NCBI GenBank assembly: GCA_917880885.1
Contig: OU862913.1
Coordinates: forward strand, 6,820,001 to 6,884,000
From: Limnephilus marmoratus
Taxonomy: Eukaryota; Arthropoda; Insecta; Trichoptera; Limnephilidae
Direction: 5' to 3'
DNA length: 64,000 bases
In this document: positions 12,926 to 24,043 of the stretch, in pieces
Numbering within the stretch: position 1 is the stretch's first letter
How the letters are laid out: every line of letters starts with the position of its first letter
Notes under the pieces: generated by a model
What the model saw: only the letters and a program-made list of their open reading frames with translations
Database searches by the model: none
Told to the model about the DNA's origin: nothing
Translations under genes and position numbers: made by a program

Positions 12926-13399
12926 ACTATGGGCAAACAATTAGATAACTTAGAAATTTTGGAAAATAGAAAAAGCGTTAATAATAAATCAAAATTTATA
13001 AATAACCAGATGTTTTATTAAAAAAGCCATCTTTAAAATTTATTTTCTTATGAAAACTAACAATAATTATAATTATTTAAGTTTTGGCTAAATGCAATTT
13101 TATATATCCTTAAATATTTGTATTATTTATGAGATTTTATAAGCAATTATAAAATTATTTTAATGAGATTTTATAAGCAATAAATCACCTTTCCTTTTTA
13201 ATATTTTGTCTTGTCTGTTCAAATTTGTCTATACTTATTTGTCAATTATTTTTCAAATTAACATCTGGCCCTGATGAAGATGACTTTGATATGGAAGCAT
13301 ATTGATGTTGTTAATTATAAAGTGGTGTAAACGAAGTTATTTATTTTTCATTATGTGATTATTTAAAATTAGAGAACATGAACAGCTGTAGCAGGAAGA
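12926..13399. other. AT-rich spacer
   Basis: No gene seen. A phrase at 13268-13295 (CCCTGATGAAGATGAC...GGAAGCATATTG) resembles a decayed hammerhead/Penelope-type tail but lacks the GAAA core. Confidence 0.35.
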
Positions 13400-13577
13400 C
13401 CAACAAGGTTATTTAATATGGATATGCAAGTACCTTGTTAAATGTGATTTGTCAGAGCAGAATAAGTTTCAATGGGAACATAAAAAAGGTGTCACTCAGT
13501 ATGGGTGCGTAAGTGCCTTGATAAACTTGATTTTTCTGTGCGGGAATAGTTACAATGGGCACATGAAAAAGTTTTTC
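13400..13577 (-). pseudogene. Decayed extra fingers downstream of ZNF gene 1
   Basis: Immediately after the gene 1 stop, the minus strand still reads as two more fingers if the frame is shifted (CAHCNYSRTEKSSLSRHLRTH, then a further degenerate unit). The linker that should read TGEKPF instead contains a TGA stop and a one-base deletion. The original array therefore had at least eight fingers, and the tail is now outside the ORF. Confidence 0.75.
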
Positions 13578-14116
13578 TCATGTATGGGTGCGTAAGTGTC
13601 TTGTTAAACGTGATTTGACTGAGCAGGAGTAGTTACAATGAGCACATGAAAAAGGTTTTTCTCCAGAATGGGTGCGTAAGTGCGTTGTCAAATCTGATTT
13701 GCTTGAGCAGTAGTTACAATGTGGACATGAGAAAGGCTTTTCTCCAGAATGGGTGAATAAGTGCTTTGTTGAACTTGATATGTCTGAGCAGGAGTAGTTA
13801 CAATGTGGACATGAGTGAGGCTTTTCTCCAGAATGGGTAAAAAAGTGCCTTGTTAAATTTGATTTGTCTGAGCAGGAGTAGCTACAATGGGGACATGAAA
13901 AAGGTTTTTCTCCAGTATGGGTGCGTAAGTGCCTTGTTAAATCTGATTTGTTTGAGCAGGAGTAGTTACAATGTGGACATACGTGAGGCTTTTCTCCAAA
14001 ATGGGTGCGTAAGTGCCTTTTTAAATTTGATTTGTTTGAGAATGAGCGGTTACAATTGCAACATGAATGAGATTCTTCTCCAGGATGCATCAGTACATTC
14101 AAGTCCGTTATCATGT
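13578..14116 (-). CDS. ZNF gene 1, exon 3: six-finger C2H2 array
   Basis: Last exon of a three-exon C2H2 zinc-finger gene on the minus strand. The acceptor follows a good pyrimidine tract (CCTCATCTTTTTCAG), and the exon opens with two bases that complete a phase-1 codon from exon 2, giving D-MITDL in frame. Six fingers follow, linked by TGEKP-type linkers: CNCNRSF..., then five of type [19 protein letters not shown]. Finger 5 is one residue short. In most fingers the usual phenylalanine is replaced by cysteine in an NYSC motif. The family predicts a nuclear, sequence-specific DNA-binding protein. Predicted product with exons 1 and 2 is 284 residues. Two more fingers are lost behind the stop. 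No orthologue is recognised, so no name is given. Confidence 0.85.
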
Positions 14117-14200
14117 CTGAAAAAGATGAGGATAAAGTTCAATAAGTACATATCTATAATGAACGAGAAAATTATTAAAACAAACAAAAATCGATATTAC

Positions 14201-14359
14201 CTACAGCAGTCAGATCTGCAATACTTTCAGAGTGCTCTAAGCATTCTTTTTTTACATCTGTCAGGTCTATGTCTATTTCCGTGTAAGGGATAATCTCTCT
14301 GTCTTCTTCTCGGGGTCCTGGTTCTGCCTTGATGGGTACAGTGTCCAAATTAATGCTAC
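14201..14359 (-). CDS. ZNF gene 1, exon 2: acidic module
   Basis: Internal exon of 159 bases with phase 1 at both ends (acceptor TATTCCAG, donor GTAATA). It encodes SINLDTVPIKAEPGPREED followed by IPYTEIDIDLTDVKKECLEH. It is strongly acidic and carries two psi-K-x-E matches, IKAE and VKKE, of the SUMO-attachment consensus type. Spliced to exon 1 it reads QTAG-GSIN in frame, and to exon 3 TAVD-MITD. Exon 1 encodes a diverged copy of the same module, so the protein has the module twice. The module is not one I recognise from named domain families. Confidence 0.8.
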
Positions 14360-14984
14360 CTGGAATAGCAAAAACGAAACTTTGATAAAATGAGTAATGA
14401 CGTATTACATTAAAAATTCGTTGTAGGTCGGTGCTATTTATGATATAATATGATTTATACTTATAATTATTGTTGGATTGAATCATTAGTTTAATAAAGA
14501 TCCTGCTGATAATTTCATCCTTATTTGCAGTAACTAAGCGGGTACAAAAAAATTGGATAAGCATATTATATAATAAAACGGTTATATTATTTTTCGGAAG
14601 AAAATAGATTTTAAAAGTAAAGTTTGAAAAAGGGTGAAGTAATCTCTAGAATTGCTGTTACACGGTTTGATGGAGCGCCAATTGATACGCCCGCGCCTTA
14701 TGGCGGGCTCAAACTTAACTATAAAACTTAACATTAAGGAGGAACAAATTAAAAAAGCTACTGATTTACGAAACGACACATTTATTCTATTAGGACACAA
14801 AAGGCAGGTGTTAATTATTAACTTAATGTTAGTCTTAAAACTACTTAATTAATTACTCTTAAAATTAGAAAGTCTGTTTGCTTAATTCTACGTTAAAGTC
14901 TTTACATGGCCGTAGGATGCACCCAATAAATCCCAACGCTCTCATGTGGAAACCAAAATTTCGAAACGGTATCAAGATTCACAT
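14360..14984 (-). other. Intron 1 of ZNF gene 1, distal part
   Basis: Non-coding on the minus strand. The first ~60 bases next to exon 2 resemble the corresponding introns at 31171 and 37278, showing the paralogues arose by duplication of genomic segments including introns. No other feature. Confidence 0.5.
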
Positions 14985-15575
14985 ACCGACCTAGGCCCCC
15001 TGATAACAAACGACAATAATACCACAGAGGAGATCCAGAAGCGCATAGTGAACGCAAATCGCTGTTATTTCCGCCTACAAAACCTATTAAAGTCCAGACT
15101 GTTGTCCAGAAACACGAAGATATTAGTGTACAATACACTTATTAGAACAGAACTTACGTACGCAGCTGAGACTTGGGTACTAACTAAGAGGAATGAGCGA
15201 GCACTGGACGTTTTTGAAAGAAAAATTTTGAGGCGCATCTTCAGACCGGTTCAAGAAAATGGATTTTGGCGCAGACGTTATAACAATGAGCTCTATACCT
15301 TGTTTAACGAGCTTAACGTCGCAAATTTTATAAAACTGGGAAGACTTCGGTGGTTGGGTCATGTGGAGAGAATGACCGAGCATCAAGCACCAAAGTCCCT
15401 GCTGAACTCAAGACCAATAGGGCGAAAGAGCCTGGGAAGACTAAGACTAAGATAGAGCGACAACGTCCTCAAAGACATATCTATTTTGGAGCTTCTAAAC
15501 TGGAGAGAGCTGGCACAAAACCGAGATGAGTGGAAGAAAACTCTTGAGAAGGCCAAGACCCACCAGGGGTTGTAG
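14985..15575 (+). mobile_element. LINE-B: RTE-like LINE, 3' RT fragment
   Basis: The plus strand encodes the C-terminal half of an EN-RT polyprotein of the RTE-like type: LGPLITNDNNTTEEIQKRI, NTLIRTELTYAAETWVL, FERKILRRIFRPV, GRLRWLGHVERM, GRKSLGRLR, then WRELAQNRDEWKKTLEKAK and a terminal stop. There is one in-frame stop at 15454-15456. It is 5'-truncated and sits in the first intron of ZNF gene 1 in the opposite orientation. The 5' part of the same type of element starts at 62760. Confidence 0.85.
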
Positions 15576-16557
15576 AGCCAATAGTGATGATGGAATGTAA
15601 GTCTTTATGTAATTGTTCAGAGTCTAATCAGTTCGGTGGTTAAAATAATCTCCTCATACCCAGGAAAAAAAGTGTTTCAAAATCAATTTTTAGTTTTGAA
15701 TTTGTATATCTAAAAAACCACATAAAAAATTTTATTAATTTTTTTTTTTTTTTTTTGGTTTAGTTATTATCAGAATTATATGTCTCTTGTAGGAGACGCT
15801 GGGTCTAGCAACTAGTTTAAATTAATAGTATTCCAGGAATCACATCACTTTTTTATGTCGCCCACAGGAGACACAGGGTCCGAGGAGGATAAATAAAATG
15901 TTCAGTCAGTTCCCTTTAGTTTCTGATGATGGAGTCTCCGCGTACGCACACAGTCACTAGGCACTTTAAATATAGCTAGGTATCTATTTTTTCACTTGTT
16001 ATTGCGCAGGTAGGAAGTTACGAAAGTCTTTGTAGTAAAAATTGGTGCAAAGTGGAAATTGCACAAATCCCTGGTCGAAATTTTCGCGGTCTCTTTGTTA
16101 GACTTCCTGTTGGAAGTTCGCGAACGTCTCGGAGTCATCTGTTCCTTCTTGAATCCGCGAGCGTGTCTATTAATTTCCCTGGTCGGGAAATTGCGCGGGA
16201 TCGCGTGCAGTTCGGAGAGCGTTTGCAAAGCCCTGGTCGGGTTGCAAAACGCCACTTTTTATCTCTGGTCGGGATTCGGTTCGCGTGGTTCTCGGCGGTC
16301 GGGACACTCCGTTGGCGGAGTGGAGTATTATCCAATAGCCGGGAATTTTGAAGTAAATAACTTACGAACGGCAAGAAAAAACTTCAAGAGAAAACCGTTA
16401 AATGTACATGTGCGAAAAAAATTAAAAAAGGACAAAAATCAACATTTTCTTATTTTGCAATGCAACTTACTGACTGCACCATTGTGTCCTAGATGCAACT
16501 TAATAGAAAATTAGAACAATTGATGAAAAAAACTAATCTCGCAGAAATTTTTCTTAC
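15576..16557. other. Intron 1 of ZNF gene 1, proximal part
   Basis: No gene is supported. A GC-richer island at 16050-16330 is annotated separately. A run of about 20 T lies at 15738-15758. Confidence 0.45.
16060..16330. repeat. GC-rich island with CCCTGGTCG repeats and small inverted repeats
   Basis: CCCTGGTCG or CTCTGGTCGGG occurs at about 16069, 16178, 16231 and 16263. Each copy tends to sit between complementary flanks (AATTTCCCTGGTCGGGAAATT, TTTGCAAAGCCCTGGTCGGGTTGCAAA). A hairpin CACTCC-GTTGGC-GGAGTG lies at 16305-16322. Reading frames are open on both strands here, but none has a recognisable domain. The island stands out in base composition from the AT-rich intron around it. Confidence 0.45.
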
Positions 16558-16714
16558 CAGCCGTCTGGCTAATTCTCATGGAATGTTCCAAACATTCCTT
16601 CTTCATGTGGGGCAGGTCTACCTCAACTTCTGTATCCGGCATTTCACCTCCGCCTTCTTCCCCAGTCCCTGGCTCCATCTTAACGGTGACACTCTCCGGG
16701 TTAGGAAGGTCCAT
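16558..16714 (-). CDS. ZNF gene 1, exon 1: start codon and acidic module
   Basis: First coding exon, 157 bases, ATG at 16714, phase-1 donor (ACGGCTG|GTAAGA). It encodes MDLPNPESVTVKMEPGTGEE, then PDTEVEVDLPHMKKECLEH and SMRISQTAG. Two psi-K-x-E sites are present (VKME, MKKE). A splice acceptor (GTTTTCAG) lies about 40 bases upstream of the ATG, so a non-coding exon probably precedes it. Exon 1 of gene 2 (47557) has the same length and only about three amino-acid differences, in inverted orientation. The start is fixed by the conserved ATGGACCTTCC shared with 47557 and ATGGATCTTCC at 19891. Confidence 0.8.
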
Positions 16715-17984
16715 GGCACCGCTGTCACAGCGTTCAACATACAACGAAATTCTCTGAAAACAAAACAAATAAGTTACACAACTAAACTAAAATGAGAAGT
16801 GAAATAACTAGGTAGGTTTATATTGTTAAAGAGCCATAATCTGATTATTTCAAAGTATCTGAATTGGGCACCAATTACACAGCCCTAATTTAAAATTTAT
16901 TTTTGATTCCCTGTCACAATTCCCTCAGTTACTATTTATGCAATCCGTCTATGTATCAGCGATGAATTTTTATAATTATATTTTGGGTAGAATTAGGTAC
17001 TCTGAAAGATAAAACTAACGTGCATTTTTGGTTTTATTAAAAACCAGTTGGTAAAAATATTTACTCTTAAGAGGGCATTACCAGAAAAAACCGGAAATAC
17101 GTCATTTTCAAAAAAGGTTTTAGACGTATTGACTCTTTTCCACAAAAAATTATAAATGGATTTCGAAAGATTGTTCTTTTATCTAGCATTCGTAGGTAAT
17201 AAATTTTGAGAATTTTTTTAAATTTTTATTATAATAAGGTTATTCCATAGGTCGTTGGCAGATTTGTTAAATTTTCAAAAAAGTTTTTGTATTATACCAC
17301 ACCCATTTCAAATAATATAATCATGCAGTAAAATAAATCAATACATTATCTAGCAAACGTATGTATTAGAATTTTAATTTTAGTTTCAATAAAATCATTA
17401 AAACATATGTACGTACATGTGTTTCTTGACGAAAATTGGTCCATTTGTGTATTTATTTGCGCACTTACAAACTAATATATTTCAGATTTTTTTTAACATT
17501 CTTATTAAATTTAGACATTATTGAAAAATGATAAATACTTATAATAAAAAAATGACTACAAAAAGTACACTATTTTAATAGTTTTATCATCACGCCTTTC
17601 AGCATTTTCGGATGAAGGTATAAATTAAAGCTAAATGGATGAAGGTATAAATTAAAGATAATATACACAAGCCCGCTACACAGACCCTGCTTTGCCAGAC
17701 AAACCATTCAAAACCTGGGATATTTTTTAAAATAAAGATAATATACACAAGCCCGCTACACAAACCCTGCTTTGCCAAACAAACCACTCAAAACCTGGGG
17801 TGTTTTTTTTTTAAATTATGATGACATGCAGCTTTCGTAGTTTAACCTCAAAATTCCGTATTATCCGTGAGGTGGACTAAATGCATTGTCTGTTGTGTTT
17901 TCATAATTGCACGCCTTTTCATGTATCCCACAAGTCGGCTACAGTCGTATTTAACTCTTCGCTAATATTATCAGGGATATAACA
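16715..17984. other. Upstream region of ZNF gene 1
   Basis: Non-coding. The first ~140 bases match the region upstream of exon 1 at 47400-47545 in inverted orientation. The rest is AT-rich and unrecognised apart from the tandem repeats at 17611-17812. Confidence 0.5.
17611..17812. repeat. Short tandem duplications (27 bp and 80 bp units)
   Basis: GATGAAGGTATAAATTAAAG occurs twice 27 bases apart from 17611. The unit beginning AAAGATAATATACACAAGCC occurs at 17654 and 17734 (offset 80) with a handful of differences. They are local duplications without coding potential. Confidence 0.8.
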
Positions 17985-18690
17985 GTGACGGAATGGCCGC
18001 CGGATCATCGCCGCATCGGCTCGCGAAGTGAAATTTTATTTTACGTAATTGAAAATTAAAAAGCATCATTTTCCGCCGCCCGTGATGCAATAGGTTTCCT
18101 TTTATAGTGATTAAGGCGAATCTAAAGTTTTTTTTTTCTAAAAATTATTCGTTATAATCATGGACACTAGTTCCGAAAATTTACTCAAACAATTTATATA
18201 AACGTACGAAAACACTATTTTAGAAATCAACAAAACGAAGGAAATATCCATTTTATCCATCATACCCAAAAGTAGAAATTTTATTAATAAGTAAATTACT
18301 GTATGACTATTTCCCCACACAAGTTGAAATTAAAAGTAATTATCGATAACTTCTCAAATTAAAAGTAATTATCGATATAAAATTCGAAGTGTATTAAGAA
18401 CTCAACTGTTTAAAAAATTATACAAATAATACAAGATGAACATAACCTAAAAACTCAAAACACCAAAGTTAAAGTAGAAAACCATGCCGGTACAAACATC
18501 AGTATTCACAAAATACAATAAGTTTAAATTTCCATAAGTCATCAAACGAGTTAATAAGTAAAGCATAAATCTACTCAGGTACAAGGCGAAGCGCAAAGTT
18601 TCAACGTCGATGTGTTTCAATGACGAGGAACATAACCTAATATGGGAAGTAGTTGAGAAGACGTCCCCGAAAACAGTAAATTCAAAAATT
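17985..18690 (-). promoter_or_regulatory. Conserved upstream block shared with ZNF gene 2
   Basis: Two blocks, 17985-18190 and about 18340-18690, align in inverted orientation with 46870-47060 and 46480-46790. In both loci they lie upstream of the MDLPNPESV exon in the same order. The best kept phrase is CTTTGCGCTTCGC.TTGTAC next to GTTATGTTCCTCGTCATTG. In gene 2 this is followed by GTGAGT, a possible donor; here the equivalent reads CTGAGT. The block could be promoter plus a non-coding first exon. Conservation could equally reflect only recent duplication. Confidence 0.4.
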
Positions 18691-19890
18691 TCTGATATAA
18701 ATGTGATAATTCACTGACTTATACAAAACATGCAAACAACACGTAATTAATGCGATATACAGAAAAAAGAGCAGCAAGCGGCGTACTGATCAACCGACAG
18801 CCGTCAGTTGAATTTGACCATAGACAAAGAACAAATGCAGACAGTTCACCAAAAGAGATACCTACCAATAACACCAAACCAACGCCTTCTGTATTTACAA
18901 GCCGTGGTGTTAGACTTGGCAACACTGCATATTGTCTATGGTGTGAACCAATGTTATATTTGACAGATGAAAGGCTATTATTGTATTTCATACATTTCAT
19001 TTATTTTCATTTGTTGGTACTAGGATTTTTGAAAAGGAATCACTTTATATCAGGGTGAATGCTAGAAGTGCATGTAATGGCAGTTTTGGTAATTTGATTT
19101 GGGTACCAGAAAGTACTCTAAAACCTACCTCTTTTGAATGCTCTAAATACCCGTGGTAGGTGCTCTAGATTGAAGAAATTGTGACCTATTTAGAAGTAAA
19201 AATATTGATTCAGCGTTTTTTGCACCACAACGAAATGGATAAACAATCATCATCCCGGAACCAGGGATTCGGGTCGTTCGGAAGCGTAGGCATTTCCAGC
19301 AGGCATTAAGGGCACCTTCCACTGCAAGAGTAGAGCGGAGCGGAGTGGGAGCTGAGCGAAATAGTTTTGACCTTCCATCAAAAGAGAGTCGCTTAGAAGA
19401 TAAGACAGCCCCACACTGCCCGTGTGAGAAATGAGCGAGGCGAGCGGAGCGAGGTCAATGAAAAATAGCTTTGCCCTTCCATTTAAAATGAGTCAATATG
19501 ACTTCTATAAGCCTATTAAAGAGGCTCTCAACGGGACACGGGAACGGATAGTTTTACAGAAATGTTACCCTGCCAGAATCGTTGATCTTATGCGATTATT
19601 TATTACTTACTCAGATAGCTATTTATACTTTTATATTCCCGCTCTCCATTTTGATATTTGTTGTACAAGGTTTAAATTTACGATATTAAATGTTATTGTG
19701 GAGTGGTCTTGATCACCTCCAACACTTTAAATATTTCCTTCCAAATAATGGTAATTATTTGAAAGTCTTTTCTAAGCACTCGTAAATTGTTTTAATTAAT
19801 TAATGTACGGTTGCAGGTCTAATTTATTGTGACCAACAGCTGGGACCTATAAGCATTACCTATTGTATTGGAACTCTATCACAGAAGACC
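18691..19890. other. Divergent intergenic region
   Basis: No gene is supported. It separates ZNF gene 1 (minus) from the orphan acidic exon at 19891 (plus). CATAGACAA and TTGTCTATGG occur about 120 bases apart (18821, 18937) as a weak inverted pair. The phrase AGCGGAGCGGAG and similar G/A-rich words lie at 19335-19460. Confidence 0.4.
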
Positions 19891-20044
19891 ATGGATCTTC
19901 CCAACCCAGAGAGTGTTTCCACCAAGGTGGAACCAGGGTCCCAGGAAGAAGGCGCAGGTGAAATGCCCTATACGGATATAGATATCTACCTCCCGGATGT
20001 GAAGAAGGAATGTTTGCAGTATGTGGAGAGTACTCCGGCAGTCA
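19891..20044 (+). CDS. Orphan first exon of a ZNF-family gene
   Basis: Plus-strand exon, 154 bases, ATG followed by DLPNPESVSTKVEPGSQEE, then PYTDIDIYLPDVKKECLQY and STPAVS. It ends at a phase-1 donor (CAGTCA|GTAAGT). It is the same acidic module as exon 1 of genes 1 and 2, with KVEP and VKKE motifs. An acceptor-like GGTTGCAG lies near 19812-19819, so the ATG is probably in a second exon. No second acidic exon or finger exon follows on this strand before a LINE fragment and opposite-strand fingers. It is either the start of a gene whose remainder has been lost or displaced, or an unused exon. Confidence 0.6.
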
Positions 20045-20054
20045 GTAAGTTTTT

Positions 20055-20715
20055 ATTTTATTTTATTTGTTAGCTTTATAAACAGTCATTACAAGTTCAT
20101 ATGTAACAGTGTTAGAGATAGTCATATCATTGACCAATAAATTAACGACATTAAAATTTGAGACCATAATAAAAAGAAAAACAAACAAAACAATATATGT
20201 ATGTAATATAAACAGTTTTGAAAAAGTGTATCTACTCTCTTAAATCTACAAAATATGTGTTTTCAAGGGTAATATATACTGTAACATTTTTGAAGAGGTT
20301 ATTTAATGCAAACTGCTGAAATCAAAAGAGAAAATGTAATGAAAATGAAGAAAAATGAAAATGAAAAATGAACAAGAAATATAAGGAATTAATGAAGCAT
20401 TAAGTTTTCCGTTGAATATTACTTTTTCGAATTTTATGAAGTTAGCAAGGTTCGTGTTAATAATGTCAATATCTGTGCATACTCTATTGAAAGTGCTACA
20501 GCTTCCTCTTATAAACACATTTTGAAGATAATTAGCATTGCTCTTAGGAATATAAAATATTTCTGGAGATCGAGTGACTCTTATTGGACATCTGAAATTA
20601 ATATTTTGTAATAGGTAAGGGCTATCAATAAAATTGTAGATTATCTTATAAAGCATTACTAGGTCTCTGATATCTCTGCGTTGATAAAGGGTTTTGAGGT
20701 TCATAGAGACATAAT
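20055..20715 (-). mobile_element. LINE-C type 3' fragment
   Basis: The minus-strand ORF at 20704 encodes LYQRRDIRDLVMLYKIIYN, SPYLLQNINFRCPIRVTRSP, FYIPKSNANYLQNVFIR and FNRVCTDIDI. This is the C-terminal segment downstream of the RT domain in Jockey-like LINEs, closely parallel to the ORF at 50211-50720. It is 5'-truncated, with its 3' end near 20055, just after the donor of the 19891 exon. Confidence 0.75.
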
Positions 20716-20752
20716 TTACATTAACACTAACGAGGTTTTACTCCAGTTTGAG

Positions 20753-21262
20753 TTAGAATGTGCTTTTTTCACTATCCCTTTTGCGAAAAGGAGTTACAGT
20801 GGGAACAAAAAAAGGTTTTTCTCCAGGATGGTTGCGTAAGTGCAATGTTAAACCTGACTTCCGTGAACAGGAGTAGTTACAAAGGGAACATGAGTGAGGC
20901 TTTTCTCCAGTATGGGTTCGTAAGTGCACAATTAAATCTGACTTGCCTGAGCAAGAGTAGTTACAATGGGAACATGTATAAGGCTTTTCTACAGTATGGG
21001 AGCGTAAGTGCCTTCTTATACTTGATTTGTCTGAGCAGGTGAAATTACAATGGACACATGCATGAGGTTTTTCTCCGGTATGGATGCGTAAGTGCCTTGT
21101 TAAATCTGATTTGCTTGAGCAGGAGTAGTTACATTGGAGACATGAAAAAGGTTTTTCTCCAGTATGGGCGCGTAAGTGCTTTGTCAAAACTGATTTGTTT
21201 GAACAGGAGTAGTTACAATGTGGACATGAATGAGGCTTTTCTCCTGTATGGGTGCGTAAGTG
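20753..21262 (-). pseudogene. ZNF gene (31 kb member), distal part of finger exon
   Basis: The minus strand reads, from the Gypsy junction at 21262 downward, the end of one finger ([11 protein letters not shown]) and then six fingers ([85 protein letters not shown] and a truncated last one). The last finger is shifted out of frame by one base in a run of T (20812-20820). The first part of this exon is at 30827-30921 on the other side of the Gypsy element. In the shifted frame the finger would end in CNSFSQKG and a stop. Confidence 0.85.
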
Positions 21263-22559
21263 TGTTATGTGAATATCTTATAATTCACGTTGAAAAGGCA
21301 ATTATTACGTGCAAAATGGCGTAAGGAGCCATATGATGTGGCTAGCTGAGAGGGAAGAAGACGGGATGAATACAACTGCGTACTTTTCTATTAATAGAGC
21401 GCCAAATCCTGTTCAAGACAGAATATGTCCACAGTTGAATTCACTACGCCTTCTTCCTAGAACGACGGAGAGCATTTAATTCTTCCCAGGGAGCGTGGGC
21501 ACTATGACAATCACTTCTTTACTCATCATTAGGAACTACAGTGTATCGATATGAAATAACAAAGAGATTTGAATCAATATTTTCTATATTTACAATATCG
21601 AACATTTAAAACAATACGGTATTATAAACCAATTTTACAAGGGAAAAAATACACTACTGAAAACTCACCCCTGTATTGCGACCATGACCTTGAAAACTAG
21701 CTAATTCGGATTAAGTGCCTGCGGGCAGGCATGATGCACGTAGTGGAGCTTGGTGCTTCGTCCAGCATCCAAGAGGTGGTCCTGATGTGATCCTGCTGAG
21801 GTCGCGATGCCAAACCCCCCTGGGAGCATCAGGACGATGAGAAATGATCCGGTGTATTGCGCCAGCCTGGCCAGCAGTATGATGCCCGTCCTACGAGGCC
21901 ATCAAGCCCAAATAGATGGATGCCTACGGGATTTGTTGACAGACGGAGTCGGCGACGAATCCGGGGTTGCGGTGAACCGGAACGGTCTGTTCTGCGTATC
22001 AAAATCAAGTACGCGGGTTTTTTATATGAACGCCTCAGTAGGCGGCGGATGTTAAAGTTAAAACTCCGAACACTAATTAAATAAACTTCGCCGTGGCTTG
22101 CGAGGTGTAGCGGGAGTCCATGTTCGCCAATTGCACTTTCCCAGTCGCCAGATCAGCTAGATAAACGGCATTACTTATTCTCGTCGCACGAGGCGCCGAC
22201 GGCCATTGATGAACCGAAAACTTCGTTAATTCCGGGCCGAACAATTCGGATCTTTAGGTTAATCCCGTTATTTACACATAAGGTACGGATCTCTTTGCAA
22301 CGCGGAGTCGTATTGTTCCGGTATATTTTACATTATAAAACTTAAATCGCTAGGTGACTGTGCCCGAGAAAAACACGGCGTCCTCCCGTGTTCTCTCTCG
22401 TCCAGAGTGCCGTTTTAAAAACAAAACCCGTTTCCGCTCAGTCTGCCAACCTGCCGAGTATCTCGAATAAACTCTTACCATACTTCAAATAAAGGTACCT
22501 GCCTATCCGAGTAATAAATTAAAGTAATTTATATGTAATGATGCATCCACATCATAACA
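21263..22559 (-). repeat. 3' LTR of the Gypsy element
   Basis: 1297 bp, TGTTATG...CATAACA, identical in length to the other LTR and offset by 8263 bases from it. Its two small plus-strand frames (21807-22055, 21857-22084) are reproduced exactly in the other LTR and are incidental. Confidence 0.95.
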
Positions 22560-24043
22560 TTACCCCCCTCGCCACAAAAATGTTCGCCCACGAACATAAC
22601 AACTAATAAGGTTCCTACCCCCTAATCTAAAAAAAGGTCGGTCACAGGGCCTAAAAAAAAATTATTCAAACATATTCTAGCAATCATTAGTAGACAGTAG
22701 TAAAAAGTGATTAGTAGATCAAACATAGATTAACTAGTAATAGCGAATGGGTGTGCCGCAACTCCGATCGCACTCCATCATGCGTAAGGCGCGATGGACG
22801 GGCTTGCGATGCAACCATTCTTATTTAAACATAGCTTATAACTAAAAGAACTTAAAATAAAAGAACTTAATATTAAGAACATGGTGAACTAATGTTCCGT
22901 GAACGGGGTCCGTAAACACCCACAGCATTGAAGATACTGGGTGAAGAACGGCTGACTTATGTCTTGGACTACCGTTAACGTTACATATACAGCATAATCA
23001 TCATTAATTATGTAAGTTTAAGCACTAATCAGTGGACAACACATCCTTAACTTATCTATACCTTTGTGTGTCCAGCACAAAAATTATACACAACCATATG
23101 CATTAATGCATCACTGACCCATAATAGGGTTTTAGAAAGCCATTTAGGCAACACTTTAGGGTGCAAGCAACCCTCACTTCACTGAATTTACGTCCCTTTT
23201 AGGAAAAATAAAATTGTTCACTACGAAGAGTTTCCTATTCTACCTAAATCGGTCGTACGGGTGAGTGTATGAAGTAAAGTAGCATCATAGGTACTAAAAC
23301 TAATCAATAAATTTAACAAAATAATATGTATATTACTAAACTATTCTCTTTGTATATTCGCAAGCATATAAGTGGTTACTACGTGTTGAACTTACAATAT
23401 TTCTCAGAATTTATTTATATTTGAAAACAGTCATGTTTCATATTGAAAGAGATAAACAAAAAGAAAACAATGCTCAAAACACATAGAGGTGTAGGACTGG
23501 CATCCCTGTGTGTTTCGAGACAAAACTTAATAATAAATACAAAATTTAATAACCATGAACGCAGTTCAATGGGATGTACCCTGAACACAATTGGAAGTGG
23601 GCATGTGTTCCATTTGTATTCGAGGTTAACAAACGTAATATAAAAACAAATTATGTCATTCATCTTGTTTGCTTGCTCGTGCTCAGTCCAAAAAAAAAAA
23701 AATGTTACTAAATTAATTTCGAATAAATAACAATAAATAATTACGCCTAACGAAAGTAAGAACTTATAAAACAACTCGAGTTAATCTTACTAGAGTGGAT
23801 TTTGATTGCAATGAATCATAAATACTACATGAGTTTGCATAAACGCACCCCCTCCAAAAACATGAACGAACAAAAAGAAATATTCCTGTGACAGGACTTT
23901 GACTGTCAGAATGTCGGGTCGTTTCAACTCGGTTGATCAGGCCGGGTTAAAACTCCCAAGCATTAAATATTAACTAGTAAATAAGATAATTTGCAGTATT
24001 CGGTAGGGATGGCCAGACCCTCCGAAGTATTGCCACAATAAGA
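22560..24043 (-). other. Gypsy region between pol and 3' LTR
   Basis: About 1.5 kb after the integrase stop. It holds the polypurine tract at 22560-22571 and otherwise only short frames. The largest (23415-23774, minus) is hydrophobic low-complexity without recognisable envelope features. Confidence 0.6.

Noticed and set aside
13259..13300. Hammerhead ribozyme
   Set aside because: CTGATGA is present but the GAAA core reads GGAAGC and no stem II can be drawn.
13850..14293. Plus-strand frames over the finger arrays (also 20758, 21058, 36439)
   Set aside because: Antisense shadows of the C2H2 arrays; the repeated pattern is the mirror of the fingers.
16052..16514. Overlapping frames on both strands in the GC-rich island as a gene
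   Set aside because: No domain, no splice context, and openness explained by base composition and repeats.
20303..20704. Novel single-exon gene
   Set aside because: Translation matches the LINE C-terminal pattern also present at 50211-50720 and 41308-41460.
21807..22084. Plus-strand open frames in the LTR as genes
   Set aside because: Reproduced exactly at 30070-30347 in the other LTR, on the antisense strand of the element, with no domain.
23415..23774. Envelope-like gene in the Gypsy element
   Set aside because: Hydrophobic but without signal-peptide plus cysteine pattern or any recognisable envelope feature; treated as untranslated sequence.
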